64,000 nucleotides of DNA from Akkermansiaceae bacterium (lineage in GTDB: Bacteria > Verrucomicrobiota > Verrucomicrobiia > Verrucomicrobiales > DEV007), in assembly GCA_024233085.1 (NCBI GenBank), contig JACKQC010000003.1:300157-364156 (forward strand), read 5' to 3'. Numbering within the stretch: position 1 is the first letter of the stretch; every line of letters begins with the position of its first letter. Both the position numbers and the translations under genes were made by a program. This document shows positions 15,697-25,152 of the stretch, one piece after another. Below the pieces are notes generated by a model that had not been told where the DNA came from, ran no database searches, and saw only the letters and a program-made list of their open reading frames with translations.

Positions 15697-15738
15697 GGGG
15701 ACGCGGTCAATGGTCTGACCCGTCCCCGCTTTTTTTTT
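15697..15738 (+). terminator. Strong terminator upstream of ECF2
   Basis: ggggacg (15697-15703) pairs with cgtcccc (15721-15727), with an inner ggtca / tgacc stem, followed by nine T at 15730-15738. It lies about 130 bases upstream of the chosen ECF2 start, on the same strand, and must end a transcript that begins after the first terminator. Confidence 0.85.
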
Positions 15739-15870
15739 GCCCGGTTTTTGGTGGGAGGCGTTGGGGAGTGTAACCGCGGAGCGGTTGGCCTCGTCTTTTC
15801 CGATCATCCGGGGTGTGCGGACGGTTTCAAATCTTTCGCGTCCCGGACCGAACGAACGTATTGCTTCGAT

Positions 15871-16437
15871 GTGGCCGAACAAACCGATTCCGAGTTGGCC
15901 TCGCTCGCCGTCGCGGGCGACGACTCCGCATTCGCCGAGCTGGCCGGCCGCTACCGGAGTCGCGTTTTTGGCACCGCTTCGCGTTTTGCGCGGGACCGGC
16001 ACGAACTCGAGGATCTGGCGCAGGAAATCTTCGTGCGGATCTGGAAGGGGCTGCCCGGCTTTCGGGGAGACGCGCCGTTCGAGCATTGGTGCATGCGAAT
16101 CGCGGTGCGTTCCTGCTATGATTTTCTGCGGAAAGTCCGCCGGCGCCGTGAATCCGAATGGCTCACCGACGCGCCGCCGGAATTCGACCGGCCAACGGGC
16201 GCGGAAGAGGGCGATCCGGAATGCGCGCGCCGCGACGCCTGGGAGACGGTCCAGTGGCTATTGCAACATCTCCCGGAAAAAGACCGCATCGTCGTCGTGC
16301 TCCTCGATCTCGAGCAAAAAAGCGTCCGGGAGATCGCCGAACTCACCGGATACAGCGAATCGAACGTGAAGGTCAAGGCGCACCGTGCCCGGAAGAAAAT
16401 GCGGGAGATTTACGACTCACTCGAACGTCACGAATGA
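15871..16437 (+). CDS. ECF sigma factor 2
   Basis: A 188-residue ECF sigma factor from GTG 15871 (VAEQTDSELASLAVAGDDSAFAELAGRYRSRVFGTASRFARD). Region 2.2-2.4 is DLAQEIFVRIWKGLPGFRGDAPFEHWCMRIAVRSCYDFLR. Region 4 is LQHLPEKDRIVVVLLDLEQKSVREIAELTGYSESNVKVKAHRARKKMRE. An in-frame start at 15748 would add 41 residues with no family match. It overlaps the next gene by an ATGA. It is only distantly similar to sigma factor 1, so the two cassettes are not a recent duplication. Confidence 0.9.
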   Translation: MAEQTDSELASLAVAGDDSAFAELAGRYRSRVFGTASRFARDRHELEDLAQEIFVRIWKGLPGFRGDAPFEHWCMRIAVRSCYDFLRKVRRRRESEWLTDAPPEFDRPTGAEEGDPECARRDAWETVQWLLQHLPEKDRIVVVLLDLEQKSVREIAELTGYSESNVKVKAHRARKKMREIYDSLERHE

Positions 16438-16751
16438 TGAAAAAACGATCAGACATCCCCTGGGAAACCCTGATAACGCGGGCGGCCGCCCATCGGCCCG
16501 ACACCGCGGCGGCCGAACTGGGCTTCGAAACCCGGCTGATGGCCCGGTTGCGGGAAATGCGGCGCCTGTCCGAGGATGGGTTTCTCGAAGTCTTTTCCAA
16601 GTGGCTTTGGCGGGGAGCGCTCGGGCTTTGGCCCGGAGCGGTGGCTCTGGCCCTCCTGGTGTTGTTCATGGGGGAGGAATCCCCCTCCCTCGGCGATTCG
16701 GCGCACTTTCTGGAACAGGCGACGCTGATCCTGTGGCCGTCGGCTTCCTGA
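16434..16751 (+). CDS. Membrane partner of ECF sigma factor 2
   Basis: A 105-residue protein with one strong membrane segment (about residues 60-80, LWPGAVALALLVLFMG). The N-terminal cytoplasmic half has ELGFETRLMARLREM. Overlap with the sigma gene and the single-pass topology fit a small anti-sigma factor that holds the sigma at the membrane. There is no sequence family I recognise, so the role is inferred from context. Confidence 0.7.
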   Translation: MMKKRSDIPWETLITRAAAHRPDTAAAELGFETRLMARLREMRRLSEDGFLEVFSKWLWRGALGLWPGAVALALLVLFMGEESPSLGDSAHFLEQATLILWPSAS

Positions 16752-16779
16752 GGGCCGCCGTTTTTTTCCCGACACGATC

Positions 16780-17262
16780 ATGGCAATCACGAAAACACAG
16801 ATGAAGGCTGGCTGCGGGGTTGTCGCGATTTTTGGCGCGGGTTTCTGCGGCGGCGTTTTTTGCCTGCTTTATGCGATCTCGCACATCATCCCGCTCGCGG
16901 AGGGCTGGAAATCGGAAGAGTCGAAGGCCTTTGTCCTGAAGCATTTCCGCGGCGCGCTGAACCTGACTCCGGAGCAGACCGAGCAACTGCGACCCATCGT
17001 CGACGAAGCGCTCGAGAAACGCTGGCAGCTTCGCCGCGACTACCTCGCCGAAAGCCGCCGCCTGCTGGAGGAGGACTACCTCCCGCGCGTGGAGGCCATT
17101 CTCGACGAGTCGCAGAAGGAAAAGGCGCACCGCCTCATGGAACGGTGGAAGCGGCAGCAGGGCGGCAAACTGAATCCATCCACCGGCGCCGTAGAATCGA
17201 ATTCCTCGCCTCTGGCGACGCCGAATGAGCCGCCCACCCCGCCTCCGGCCGAAAAGCCGTGA
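16780..17262 (+). CDS. Spy/CpxP/ZraP-like periplasmic stress protein
   Basis: 160 residues. An N-terminal membrane anchor or signal (about 10-32) precedes a helical domain FRGALNLTPEQTEQLRPIVDEALEKRWQLRRDYLAESRRLLEEDYLPRVEAILDESQKEK. The LTPEQ motif and helical hairpins are those of the LTxxQ/heavy-metal-resistance (CpxP, ZraP, CnrX) family, which senses metals or misfolded envelope proteins. A Pro-rich tail ends the protein. Placed 28 bases after the sigma 2/membrane pair, it makes a three-gene set like the Cnr/Czc-type sigma signalling systems, where a periplasmic sensor acts on the membrane anti-sigma. Confidence 0.75.
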   Translation: MAITKTQMKAGCGVVAIFGAGFCGGVFCLLYAISHIIPLAEGWKSEESKAFVLKHFRGALNLTPEQTEQLRPIVDEALEKRWQLRRDYLAESRRLLEEDYLPRVEAILDESQKEKAHRLMERWKRQQGGKLNPSTGAVESNSSPLATPNEPPTPPPAEKP

Positions 17263-17274
17263 CATTCGATCGCC

Positions 17275-17883
17275 TCACCCGCCGGAGGCACCCGCTTCGC
17301 CGCGCAGCATTTCCGCGGCGGTTTCGATGATACCCTCCACCGGCCACAGACGGCCGATTCCCTCGTACCCGCAGGCGAGCAGCCCCTCCTCGGGGCCGAT
17401 GAAACGCGCACCACGCGCGGTCAGCGTCTCCACATTCTGGCGAGTCGCGGGATGTTGCCACATTTTTCCATTCATGGCCGGCGCGATCAGCAGGGGAGCC
17501 AGCGACGCCAATGCGATCGCGGTCAGGGCATCGTCGGCGAGTCCATGGGCGAGCTTGGCGATCGAGTTCGCGGTGGCCGGCGCGACCAGGAGGAGATCGG
17601 CTCGATCGGCGATCTCGATGTGGCCCGGATGCCAACTTTCTTTCTCGTCATAGAGATCCGCCGTTACAGGGTGCCTGGAGAGCACTTGCAAGGTGAGCGG
17701 CGTGATGAATTCCCGCGCGTCGGCGGTCATCACGACATGCACGTCCCAGCCGCGCCGGGTCATCTGGCTGGCGAGATCCGCGGCCTTGTAGGCCGCGATC
17801 GATCCCGTCACTCCCAAAACGATAATGGGCGGGCGCCCCCTGTCCGGAGCGGACGATTCGCCGGCTGATGGAGGAGATTTCAC
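17275..17883 (-). CDS. coaC: Phosphopantothenoylcysteine decarboxylase (stand-alone CoaC)
   Basis: 202 residues covering only the flavoprotein decarboxylase half of CoaBC: VLGVTGSIAAYKAADLASQ (FMN site), LLVAPATANSIAKLAHGLADD, PAMNGKMWQHPATRQN and the active-site ACGYEGIGRLWP. It converts 4'-phospho-N-pantothenoylcysteine to 4'-phosphopantetheine in CoA synthesis. The CoaB synthetase domain, normally fused behind, is absent here and must be encoded elsewhere. It is the last gene of priA-yicC-gmk-coaC, starting 3 bases after gmk stops. Confidence 0.93.
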   Translation of the reverse strand: MKSPPSAGESSAPDRGRPPIIVLGVTGSIAAYKAADLASQMTRRGWDVHVVMTADAREFITPLTLQVLSRHPVTADLYDEKESWHPGHIEIADRADLLLVAPATANSIAKLAHGLADDALTAIALASLAPLLIAPAMNGKMWQHPATRQNVETLTARGARFIGPEEGLLACGYEGIGRLWPVEGIIETAAEMLRGEAGASGG

Positions 17884-17886
17884 GGG

Positions 17887-18555
17887 TCAGGAGAGGGTGG
17901 TGCTGGTGAAAAGATCGAGTTCCGCCTCGGCCGGGGAACGAGGCCCGTCGCCGAGGCGCGAGGTGCGGCAGCGCTCGCCCGCGAGGATGGCGCGAAACCG
18001 CTCGCGATCGGCCTCGGGCGAGGCGCTGACGAGGGTGTAGGTGTATTCGCGCCAGCGCTCCATCTCGGCGAGGGCATTGGTCAGACGCAACTCCAGCTCT
18101 TCCGGGCTTTCCGTTCCCCGTCCGCCGAGCCGCTTCCGCAACTCGCCACGGTCGGGCACGAGAATGAAGATGTCCACGATCGACTCGCGGATCGCGGGGT
18201 CGGAGGCCTTTCGGATCAGGGCCGCGCCCTGCACGTCGATGTCCATCAGCACGTCCCGGCCCGCTTCGATGTGTTTCAGCACGGCGCTTTTCAGGGTGCC
18301 GTAGAGATTTCCGTGGACCTCGGCCCATTCGAGGAAATCGCCCCGAAGCGCCCGCTTTTCGAAATCCTCGCGGGCGAGAAAGTGGTAGTCGCGCCCGTCC
18401 ACCTCGCCCGGGCGCATCGCCCGCGTGGTGGCGGAGACGGCGTAAACGCAATTCGCGTCCGACTCGCTCAGCCCGCGACAGAGGGTCGTTTTTCCCGAAC
18501 CGCTGGGCCCCGAAACGAGGCACACGATCCCCCGGCGCTGTAGGTCATTCGACAT
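17887..18555 (-). CDS. gmk: Guanylate kinase
   Basis: Phosphorylates GMP to GDP with ATP. It has 222 residues from ATG 18555 (MSNDLQRRGIVCLVSGPSGSGKTTLCRGL). The P-loop GPSGSGKTT, the GMP-binding TTRAMRPGEVDGRDYHF, LEWAEVHGNLYGT and DIDVQGAALIR are all present. An in-frame ATG at 18588 would add 11 residues but overlaps nothing useful. The tail of about 20 residues past the usual end is acidic. Confidence 0.96.
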   Translation of the reverse strand: MSNDLQRRGIVCLVSGPSGSGKTTLCRGLSESDANCVYAVSATTRAMRPGEVDGRDYHFLAREDFEKRALRGDFLEWAEVHGNLYGTLKSAVLKHIEAGRDVLMDIDVQGAALIRKASDPAIRESIVDIFILVPDRGELRKRLGGRGTESPEELELRLTNALAEMERWREYTYTLVSASPEADRERFRAILAGERCRTSRLGDGPRSPAEAELDLFTSTTLS

Positions 18556-18600
18556 GAAAAAGGGAAGAAACCGCGGCGAATCGCCCACCGCCGGGGCGGT

Positions 18601-19476
18601 TTACTGGATATTCTGAACCTGCTCGCGAATCTTTTCCAGCTCGGTCTTGTTCCGGACAATTGACTGGGCAACATCCGCGTCGTTGGCTTTGCTGCCGATG
18701 GTGTTGAACTCGCGGTTCAGTTCCTGGCAGAGAAAATCGAGGGGCCGGCCGGCCGGTTCGGCGCTGTCCAGATAGCGATGGAATTGTTTCAGGTGGCTGT
18801 CGATTCGCGTGATCTCCTCGCTGATGTCGCAGCGGTCGGCGAACAGCGCGATCTCGCGGAGAAGGCGGTCGTCGCCCAGGTCGACGGGGATTCCCGCCTC
18901 CTCGAGCCGCTGCCGGAGATTGCGCCGGTAGGTTTCGCCGACGGCCGGCGCCGCTTCGCGGATCGACGCGACCTCGGCGGCGATCGCCTCGAGCCGCGCC
19001 CGGATGTCGGCGGCCAGGTGGCTCCCCTCGGTCTCCTGCATCCCCTTCAGCGCCTTCAGCGCCTCGTCGATCGCGCCCGCCAGGGCTCCGCGCAATTCCT
19101 CGGGTTCCAGGGCGGTTTCCTCGATCCGAAAGACGCCCGGCGCGCGGAAGAGGTCGGCGGCGGCGATGCGCGTGTCCGCGCCCGTGGCTTCGGTCAGGCG
19201 GCGGGCGGCGTCGACATATTGTCTGGCCAGCGCTTCGTCGAAAATCAGGCGGCTTTCCCCCGTGTCGAGGTTTTCGAGCGTCACGCGGACATTGACGCGA
19301 CCGCGGGAGACGGATTCGGCGATTCGCTTGCGCACGTCGCCCTCGAACTCCGCCAACCGGCCGGGGAGGTTGATGGCCAGGTCGATCTGCTTGCGATTGA
19401 CCGAGGACAGCTCCGCCGTCAACCGCCAGTTTCCGGCCGCCGCCTCGCCTCTTCCGAATCCCGTCATGCTTCTCAT
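18601..19476 (-). CDS. yicC: YicC/YloC family endoribonuclease
   Basis: 291 residues from ATG 19476, giving the universal MRSMTGFGRGEA start. The C-terminus has EITRIDSHLKQFHRYLDSAEPAGRPLDFLCQELNREFNTIGSKAND and ends REQVQNIQ, both family signatures. YicC proteins form hexamers that cleave structured RNA. The yicC-gmk order is widely conserved. An upstream in-frame start (19512) adds 12 residues without support. Confidence 0.94.
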   Translation of the reverse strand: MRSMTGFGRGEAAAGNWRLTAELSSVNRKQIDLAINLPGRLAEFEGDVRKRIAESVSRGRVNVRVTLENLDTGESRLIFDEALARQYVDAARRLTEATGADTRIAAADLFRAPGVFRIEETALEPEELRGALAGAIDEALKALKGMQETEGSHLAADIRARLEAIAAEVASIREAAPAVGETYRRNLRQRLEEAGIPVDLGDDRLLREIALFADRCDISEEITRIDSHLKQFHRYLDSAEPAGRPLDFLCQELNREFNTIGSKANDADVAQSIVRNKTELEKIREQVQNIQ

Positions 19477-19527
19477 GGGCGACAACGGTAGGCCGGAGGC
19501 GCGCGCTGACAACCGGTTTGGCCCGGC

Positions 19528-21807
<2,280 letters not shown>

Positions 21808-21859
21808 GAGAAGCGCGAAGCCTAATCGAAGAACGATCCAGCCGCCATCCCGGCGGTGG

Positions 21860-21898
21860 AAAAGAAAAGCGCCCTCCGGACTCGGCCGGAGGGCGCTT
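21860..21898 (-). terminator. Terminator of porin gene 1
   Basis: A 13-bp stem (aagcgccctccgg / ccggagggcgctt) with a six-base loop. On the minus strand it is followed by cttttctttt. It lies 60 bases beyond the porin stop and separates it from priA. Confidence 0.85.
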
Positions 21899-21920
21899 CG
21901 CGTGTCAAAGGAGACAACTT

Positions 21921-21980
21921 ATGAAAAAGCGGTCCTTTTGTGGATCTCGATCGCTTCTCAGAAGTCGACGCTCAGGCTGA
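21921..21980 (+). CDS. Possible 19-codon leader-like peptide antisense to porin 1
   Basis: ATG AAA AAG follows a good ribosome site (aaggag, seven bases upstream), and the frame closes after 19 codons (MKKRSFCGSRSLLRSRRSG). It overlaps the 3' end of the minus-strand porin gene. Good ribosome sites are rare in this window, which is the only reason to list it. It may be chance: no promoter is evident and the peptide is very basic. Confidence 0.2.
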   Translation: MKKRSFCGSRSLLRSRRSG

Positions 21981-22683
21981 CACCTCCGTGGATGATGTCG
22001 TCCTGGAAACCGTCGATCGCATCGAGGGCGAAGAGACCGGCCACATAGGGCTCAAGAGTAACATTCGAACGAAGGGCGATCGGAAGGGCGGCCTTCACGT
22101 AAACGTCGTTGAACGCGTTGCCGGCGGCCCAGTAGTCGATCTGGTAGCCGATACCGGTGCTGATCACCAGCGAGGTCGAGTCGCACAGGGCGAATTCCTT
22201 GCTGATGCCGGTGTCGAAGTACCAAGCCTGGAGTTCGAAGTCGTAGCGGGCGGTGCCATTCCAGTCGACCACGCCGAGGCTGCGGCCCAGGCCGAGCGCC
22301 AGTTCGTAGGTCGCGTCGGCGCCGGACTCGGGGAAGAAGTAACCCACGACTCCGGTGGTCACGTCAAACCCGGCGAATTCCTGCGTCACGCTGGCGTAAA
22401 CGTCGAGTTCGTCGTTGGCGAAACCGTCGGCCGGATTGATGTACCACACACCGACGTCCACGGGGATGCCCATGGCGTCAATCGTGTAGTCGACGCTGGT
22501 CCAGATGCCGTGTTCGCCCAAATCCACGCCGTAAAAGACGTAGTTGGTCATGTATCCGGCGCTGAGCGTCGCTCCGAGCGGTTCTTCCATGACGCAGACT
22601 TCCTTGCCAGCGTCGGTTCCGGCGTAGGCGACCGAGGCCGCGAACACCCCTGCGAGTGCGGTTGCGAGTGATTTCAGTTTCAT
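21958..22683 (-). CDS. TorF-type putative porin, paralog 1
   Basis: 241 residues with a cleavable signal peptide (MKLKSLATALAGVFAASVAYA). The mature part alternates short strands, begins EPLGATLSAGYMTNYVFYGVDLGEHGIWTSVDY and ends GGVSLSVDF, with a C-terminal aromatic as in outer-membrane barrels. The opening matches the Gcw_chp/TorF family. Paralog 2 next door shares the same start (EPxGATLSAGY), GYQIDYW-like core and identical end. Start ATG 22683 has ggag about 13 bases upstream. Substrate unknown. Confidence 0.8.
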   Translation of the reverse strand: MKLKSLATALAGVFAASVAYAGTDAGKEVCVMEEPLGATLSAGYMTNYVFYGVDLGEHGIWTSVDYTIDAMGIPVDVGVWYINPADGFANDELDVYASVTQEFAGFDVTTGVVGYFFPESGADATYELALGLGRSLGVVDWNGTARYDFELQAWYFDTGISKEFALCDSTSLVISTGIGYQIDYWAAGNAFNDVYVKAALPIALRSNVTLEPYVAGLFALDAIDGFQDDIIHGGVSLSVDF

Positions 22684-22892
22684 AATCGTAATAGGACTCC
22701 CGTTGTTGGTTGTGAGAAGGCGTCTTTTTTCGCCTTCAATGACGAAGGCGTCAACGCCGAAAACGATTTTTTTGAACGTTTTCAAAATCCTCGGAGAGCA
22801 GTTCGCGTGCCGATCTTTCCGGAAAAATGAGGAAAATGCCTTCAATATTCCGTCCGCCCTTCGCGGATTTTTTAAAAAGACTTTTCGAGCCC

Positions 22893-22926
22893 AAAGAAAA
22901 CGCCCCTTCCCGCGAGGGAAGGGGCG
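22893..22926 (-). terminator. Terminator of porin gene 2
   Basis: An 11-bp stem (cgccccttccc / gggaaggggcg) with loop gcga. On the minus strand it is followed by gttttcttt. It lies 60 bases past the stop of porin 2, so the two paralogs are separate transcription units. Confidence 0.85.
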
Positions 22927-22988
22927 CCTCTCAGCAACGGTTGTCCCTGTTACAAGGGAAACTTTTTACTCGGGAATCCTGAACCGAA

Positions 22989-23738
22989 TCAGAAATCAAC
23001 GCTCAGGCTGACGCCGCCGAAAAGCTGGTCGTCCTGCCACGCGTCGATCGCGTTCAGCGCGAAGGTCGCGGCGACATAGGGACGAAGCGTCGCTTTGCTG
23101 GTCAGTTCGATCGGAAGGGCGGCCATGAGCAGCACGTTGTTCCAGTCGTCACCGGCGGACCAGTAGTCGATCTGGTAGCTGATACCGGCCGACAGCGCCA
23201 GCGAGATGGTGTCCGTCAGCTCCCGGGTATGACCCGCGGAAACCTGGAAGTACCATCCATCGATGTCGAAGTCGTAGTAGGCGCCGGCGTTGAGGTCGAT
23301 GATACCGACGCTCGTGCCCGCTCCCACACCGATTTCATTCGTGCTGTCGCCAGCGGTGCGGCCACCGTTCTCGGGGAAGAGATAGGCGGTGTAACCCAAC
23401 CAGGCGTCAACAGAGCCGAAGCTTTGGCCGACAGCGGCGGAAAGCTGAAGTTCGTCGGAGTGCGTGGGATTGACCAGGCTGCCGTCGGTGGGGTTGATGT
23501 AGTGCGCGCCGAGCGTGACCGGAATGGGCAGAAGATCCAGATCGTAGTCCAGACCGACCGAAATGGCGTTCTGGCCGTTGTCCACGCCGCGGAAGATGTA
23601 ATGGGAATCGTACCCGGCGCTGAGGGTCGCGCCAAACGGTTCTTCGACCGGGCAAACGACGCCTTTGGAGTCTCCTGCGTTCGCGATCGAGATCGTGAGC
23701 GCACCGATAGAGGTGATGATGAGTGTCTTTAGCTTCAT
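22989..23738 (-). CDS. TorF-type putative porin, paralog 2
   Basis: 249 residues. Signal peptide MKLKTLIITSIGALTISIANA, then EEPFGATLSAGYDSHYIFRGVDNGQNAISVGLDYDL, and an end GGVSLSVDF identical to paralog 1. The YIFRGV motif is typical of TorF-like outer-membrane barrels. The start at 23738 has GGGAG 11 bases upstream. The pair arose by tandem duplication and has since diverged over most of its length. Confidence 0.8.
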   Translation of the reverse strand: MKLKTLIITSIGALTISIANAGDSKGVVCPVEEPFGATLSAGYDSHYIFRGVDNGQNAISVGLDYDLDLLPIPVTLGAHYINPTDGSLVNPTHSDELQLSAAVGQSFGSVDAWLGYTAYLFPENGGRTAGDSTNEIGVGAGTSVGIIDLNAGAYYDFDIDGWYFQVSAGHTRELTDTISLALSAGISYQIDYWSAGDDWNNVLLMAALPIELTSKATLRPYVAATFALNAIDAWQDDQLFGGVSLSVDF

Positions 23739-24220
23739 ATTCTGTTTGTCTCCCTTGGTTGGTTGTAAAGGACCCACCTCGCCAGCCGGCGAGTGAGGCC
23801 CAACGTTTTTGCGAATTTCGGACCGGTTTGCAAGCGCAATTTTAAATGTCCCCCGGGGCCACCCATCGGCTTTTTACAAACCCCCTTCGGTGACAACACT
23901 GTCACGGAGCCCGCCAAATCAAGGATTTCAGCCCGCTCGCCTCAACTTTTTGACCGTTAACAACCCCCTGAGGTTTCTCACTACGCAATCGCGCCATCCG
24001 GAAAAAACGGTCTGAAAATTGCTCTGGGACGTTTTTGACCCCACGCCAAATCGCCGCGCGTCGACTTCTCCCAATACCCCGCCGACCCGGGAACGACCAC
24101 CCCGGAATATTCGGAAAAAACGCGTTCGCCAGCAACGCGTGGGTCCGGGCTGGGGTTTCACAAGGCGCACGCCATTCGGCCGCCCGCCCCACTCCTCGCC
24201 GATCCCCGTCTCGCGAGCAA
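23739..24220. other. Intergenic interval, nothing definite
   Basis: Contains the promoter region of porin 2 and the 3' region of the zinc ribbon gene. A weak hairpin (gtgaca / tgtcac near 23893-23908) is the only structure noticed. No conserved coding frame was recognised on either strand. Confidence 0.5.
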
Positions 24221-24457
24221 TCAGAACAAATCCTCGGCCACCACCGAATGCTGGGCGCGGCTCGAAAGATGCTTGGCCTGGGTGACCACAAACTCCTCGT
24301 CCGATTCGAAACGGTAGCTGTGGCAGTTCGGGCAGATGTGCACCTTGGTGGCGACGATGGAATCGCAACCCATGCAGACCTTGTAGAGGGCAGGGTTTTT
24401 GACAATACGCCGCGCGCGTTTCGCGCGCTCCATGAGTGCCGGATCTTCGTTCGCCAT
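24221..24457 (-). CDS. Small zinc ribbon protein
   Basis: A 78-residue protein with one zinc ribbon, CMGCDSIVATKVHICPNC, at about residues 28-45, flanked by basic helices (LMERAKRARRIVKN) and an acidic tail. The four Cys imply a bound zinc, and the size suggests a nucleic-acid or ribosome-associated role. I do not recognise a named family. Confidence 0.8.
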   Translation of the reverse strand: MANEDPALMERAKRARRIVKNPALYKVCMGCDSIVATKVHICPNCHSYRFESDEEFVVTQAKHLSSRAQHSVVAEDLF

Positions 24458-24616
24458 GACCTCGCTACGATAGCAAAAGACCCCAAAATTCGCAAGAGCG
24501 AATCTAAATTTTCATATTTTTCTTATTTTTGTGAAAATTAGACGCGGCGGCCCAAATTTCACTGCTTTCATCCGCGTGGGCGGATTCCCCGGCCTGATCG
24601 TCCCGCGCCCCGGTTT

Positions 24617-25126
24617 TCAGGACTCGTTCGCGGCACCCGTGGCCGACTGGCGCGGGATCAGGGTGATCCGTTTCAGCCGCGCGGTGTCGTCCGGACTCCA
24701 GGTCTTGATCGCCGGATGCTGGGCGAAGTGAGTGTGGATTTTTCGCCGGAAAAACGAGTTCATCGGCTCCATGGACGCGGATTTGCCGGTCGCCACCACC
24801 CGTTCGGCGAGACGTTCGGCTTCCTCGATGAGCCGGTATTCCTGGTTAGAGCGGTAGTGATCGATATCCACCCGCACTCGTGCCGCGTCGGGCAGGCGCA
24901 CCTGCAGGAGACGATTGACCAGATACTGGATATCCTCCAGGCGTTCGCCCTGGCGGCCGATCAGCGGTTTCGGTTCGGCGGTGATCACCTGGAGCCCGGG
25001 ATCGCCCTCCTGATCGTCGAACTCGACCTGGACGACAAAGCCCAGGTACCCCAGCATGGTGTCCAAAATCTCGCGGGCGGTCTCCAGTGTTTCCATAATT
25101 GCCGAATCGGGTGGGACCGGCATCAT
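24617..25126 (-). CDS. jag: KH/R3H RNA-binding protein (Jag/KhpB)
   Basis: 169 residues. The KH domain has GRQG (in PLIGRQGERLEDIQYLVNRLL), and the R3H domain has RRKIHTHF preceded by RLAERVVATGKSASMEPMNSFFR. Jag/KhpB binds RNA and is encoded beside yidC in many bacteria. The Jag_N domain of Firmicutes is missing, as is common outside that phylum. It follows yidC by 26 bases. The start could be ATG 25126, 25123 or 25096. Confidence 0.93.
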   Translation of the reverse strand: MMPVPPDSAIMETLETAREILDTMLGYLGFVVQVEFDDQEGDPGLQVITAEPKPLIGRQGERLEDIQYLVNRLLQVRLPDAARVRVDIDHYRSNQEYRLIEEAERLAERVVATGKSASMEPMNSFFRRKIHTHFAQHPAIKTWSPDDTARLKRITLIPRQSATGAANES

Positions 25127-25152
25127 GAGTGAGGGCGCGCCGGAGGATCAAT

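Larger units (their letters stand above)
15314..15870. other. Long non-coding interval with two terminators
   Basis: No convincing gene between the ECF1 cassette and ECF2. It contains two T-run-tailed hairpins (separate entries) 140 bases apart and an inverted repeat gtaac-gttt-gttac at 15660-15673. The stretch 15355-15500 is AT-rich. The interval between the two terminators is long enough for a small RNA, but I see no known RNA family. Confidence 0.6.
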
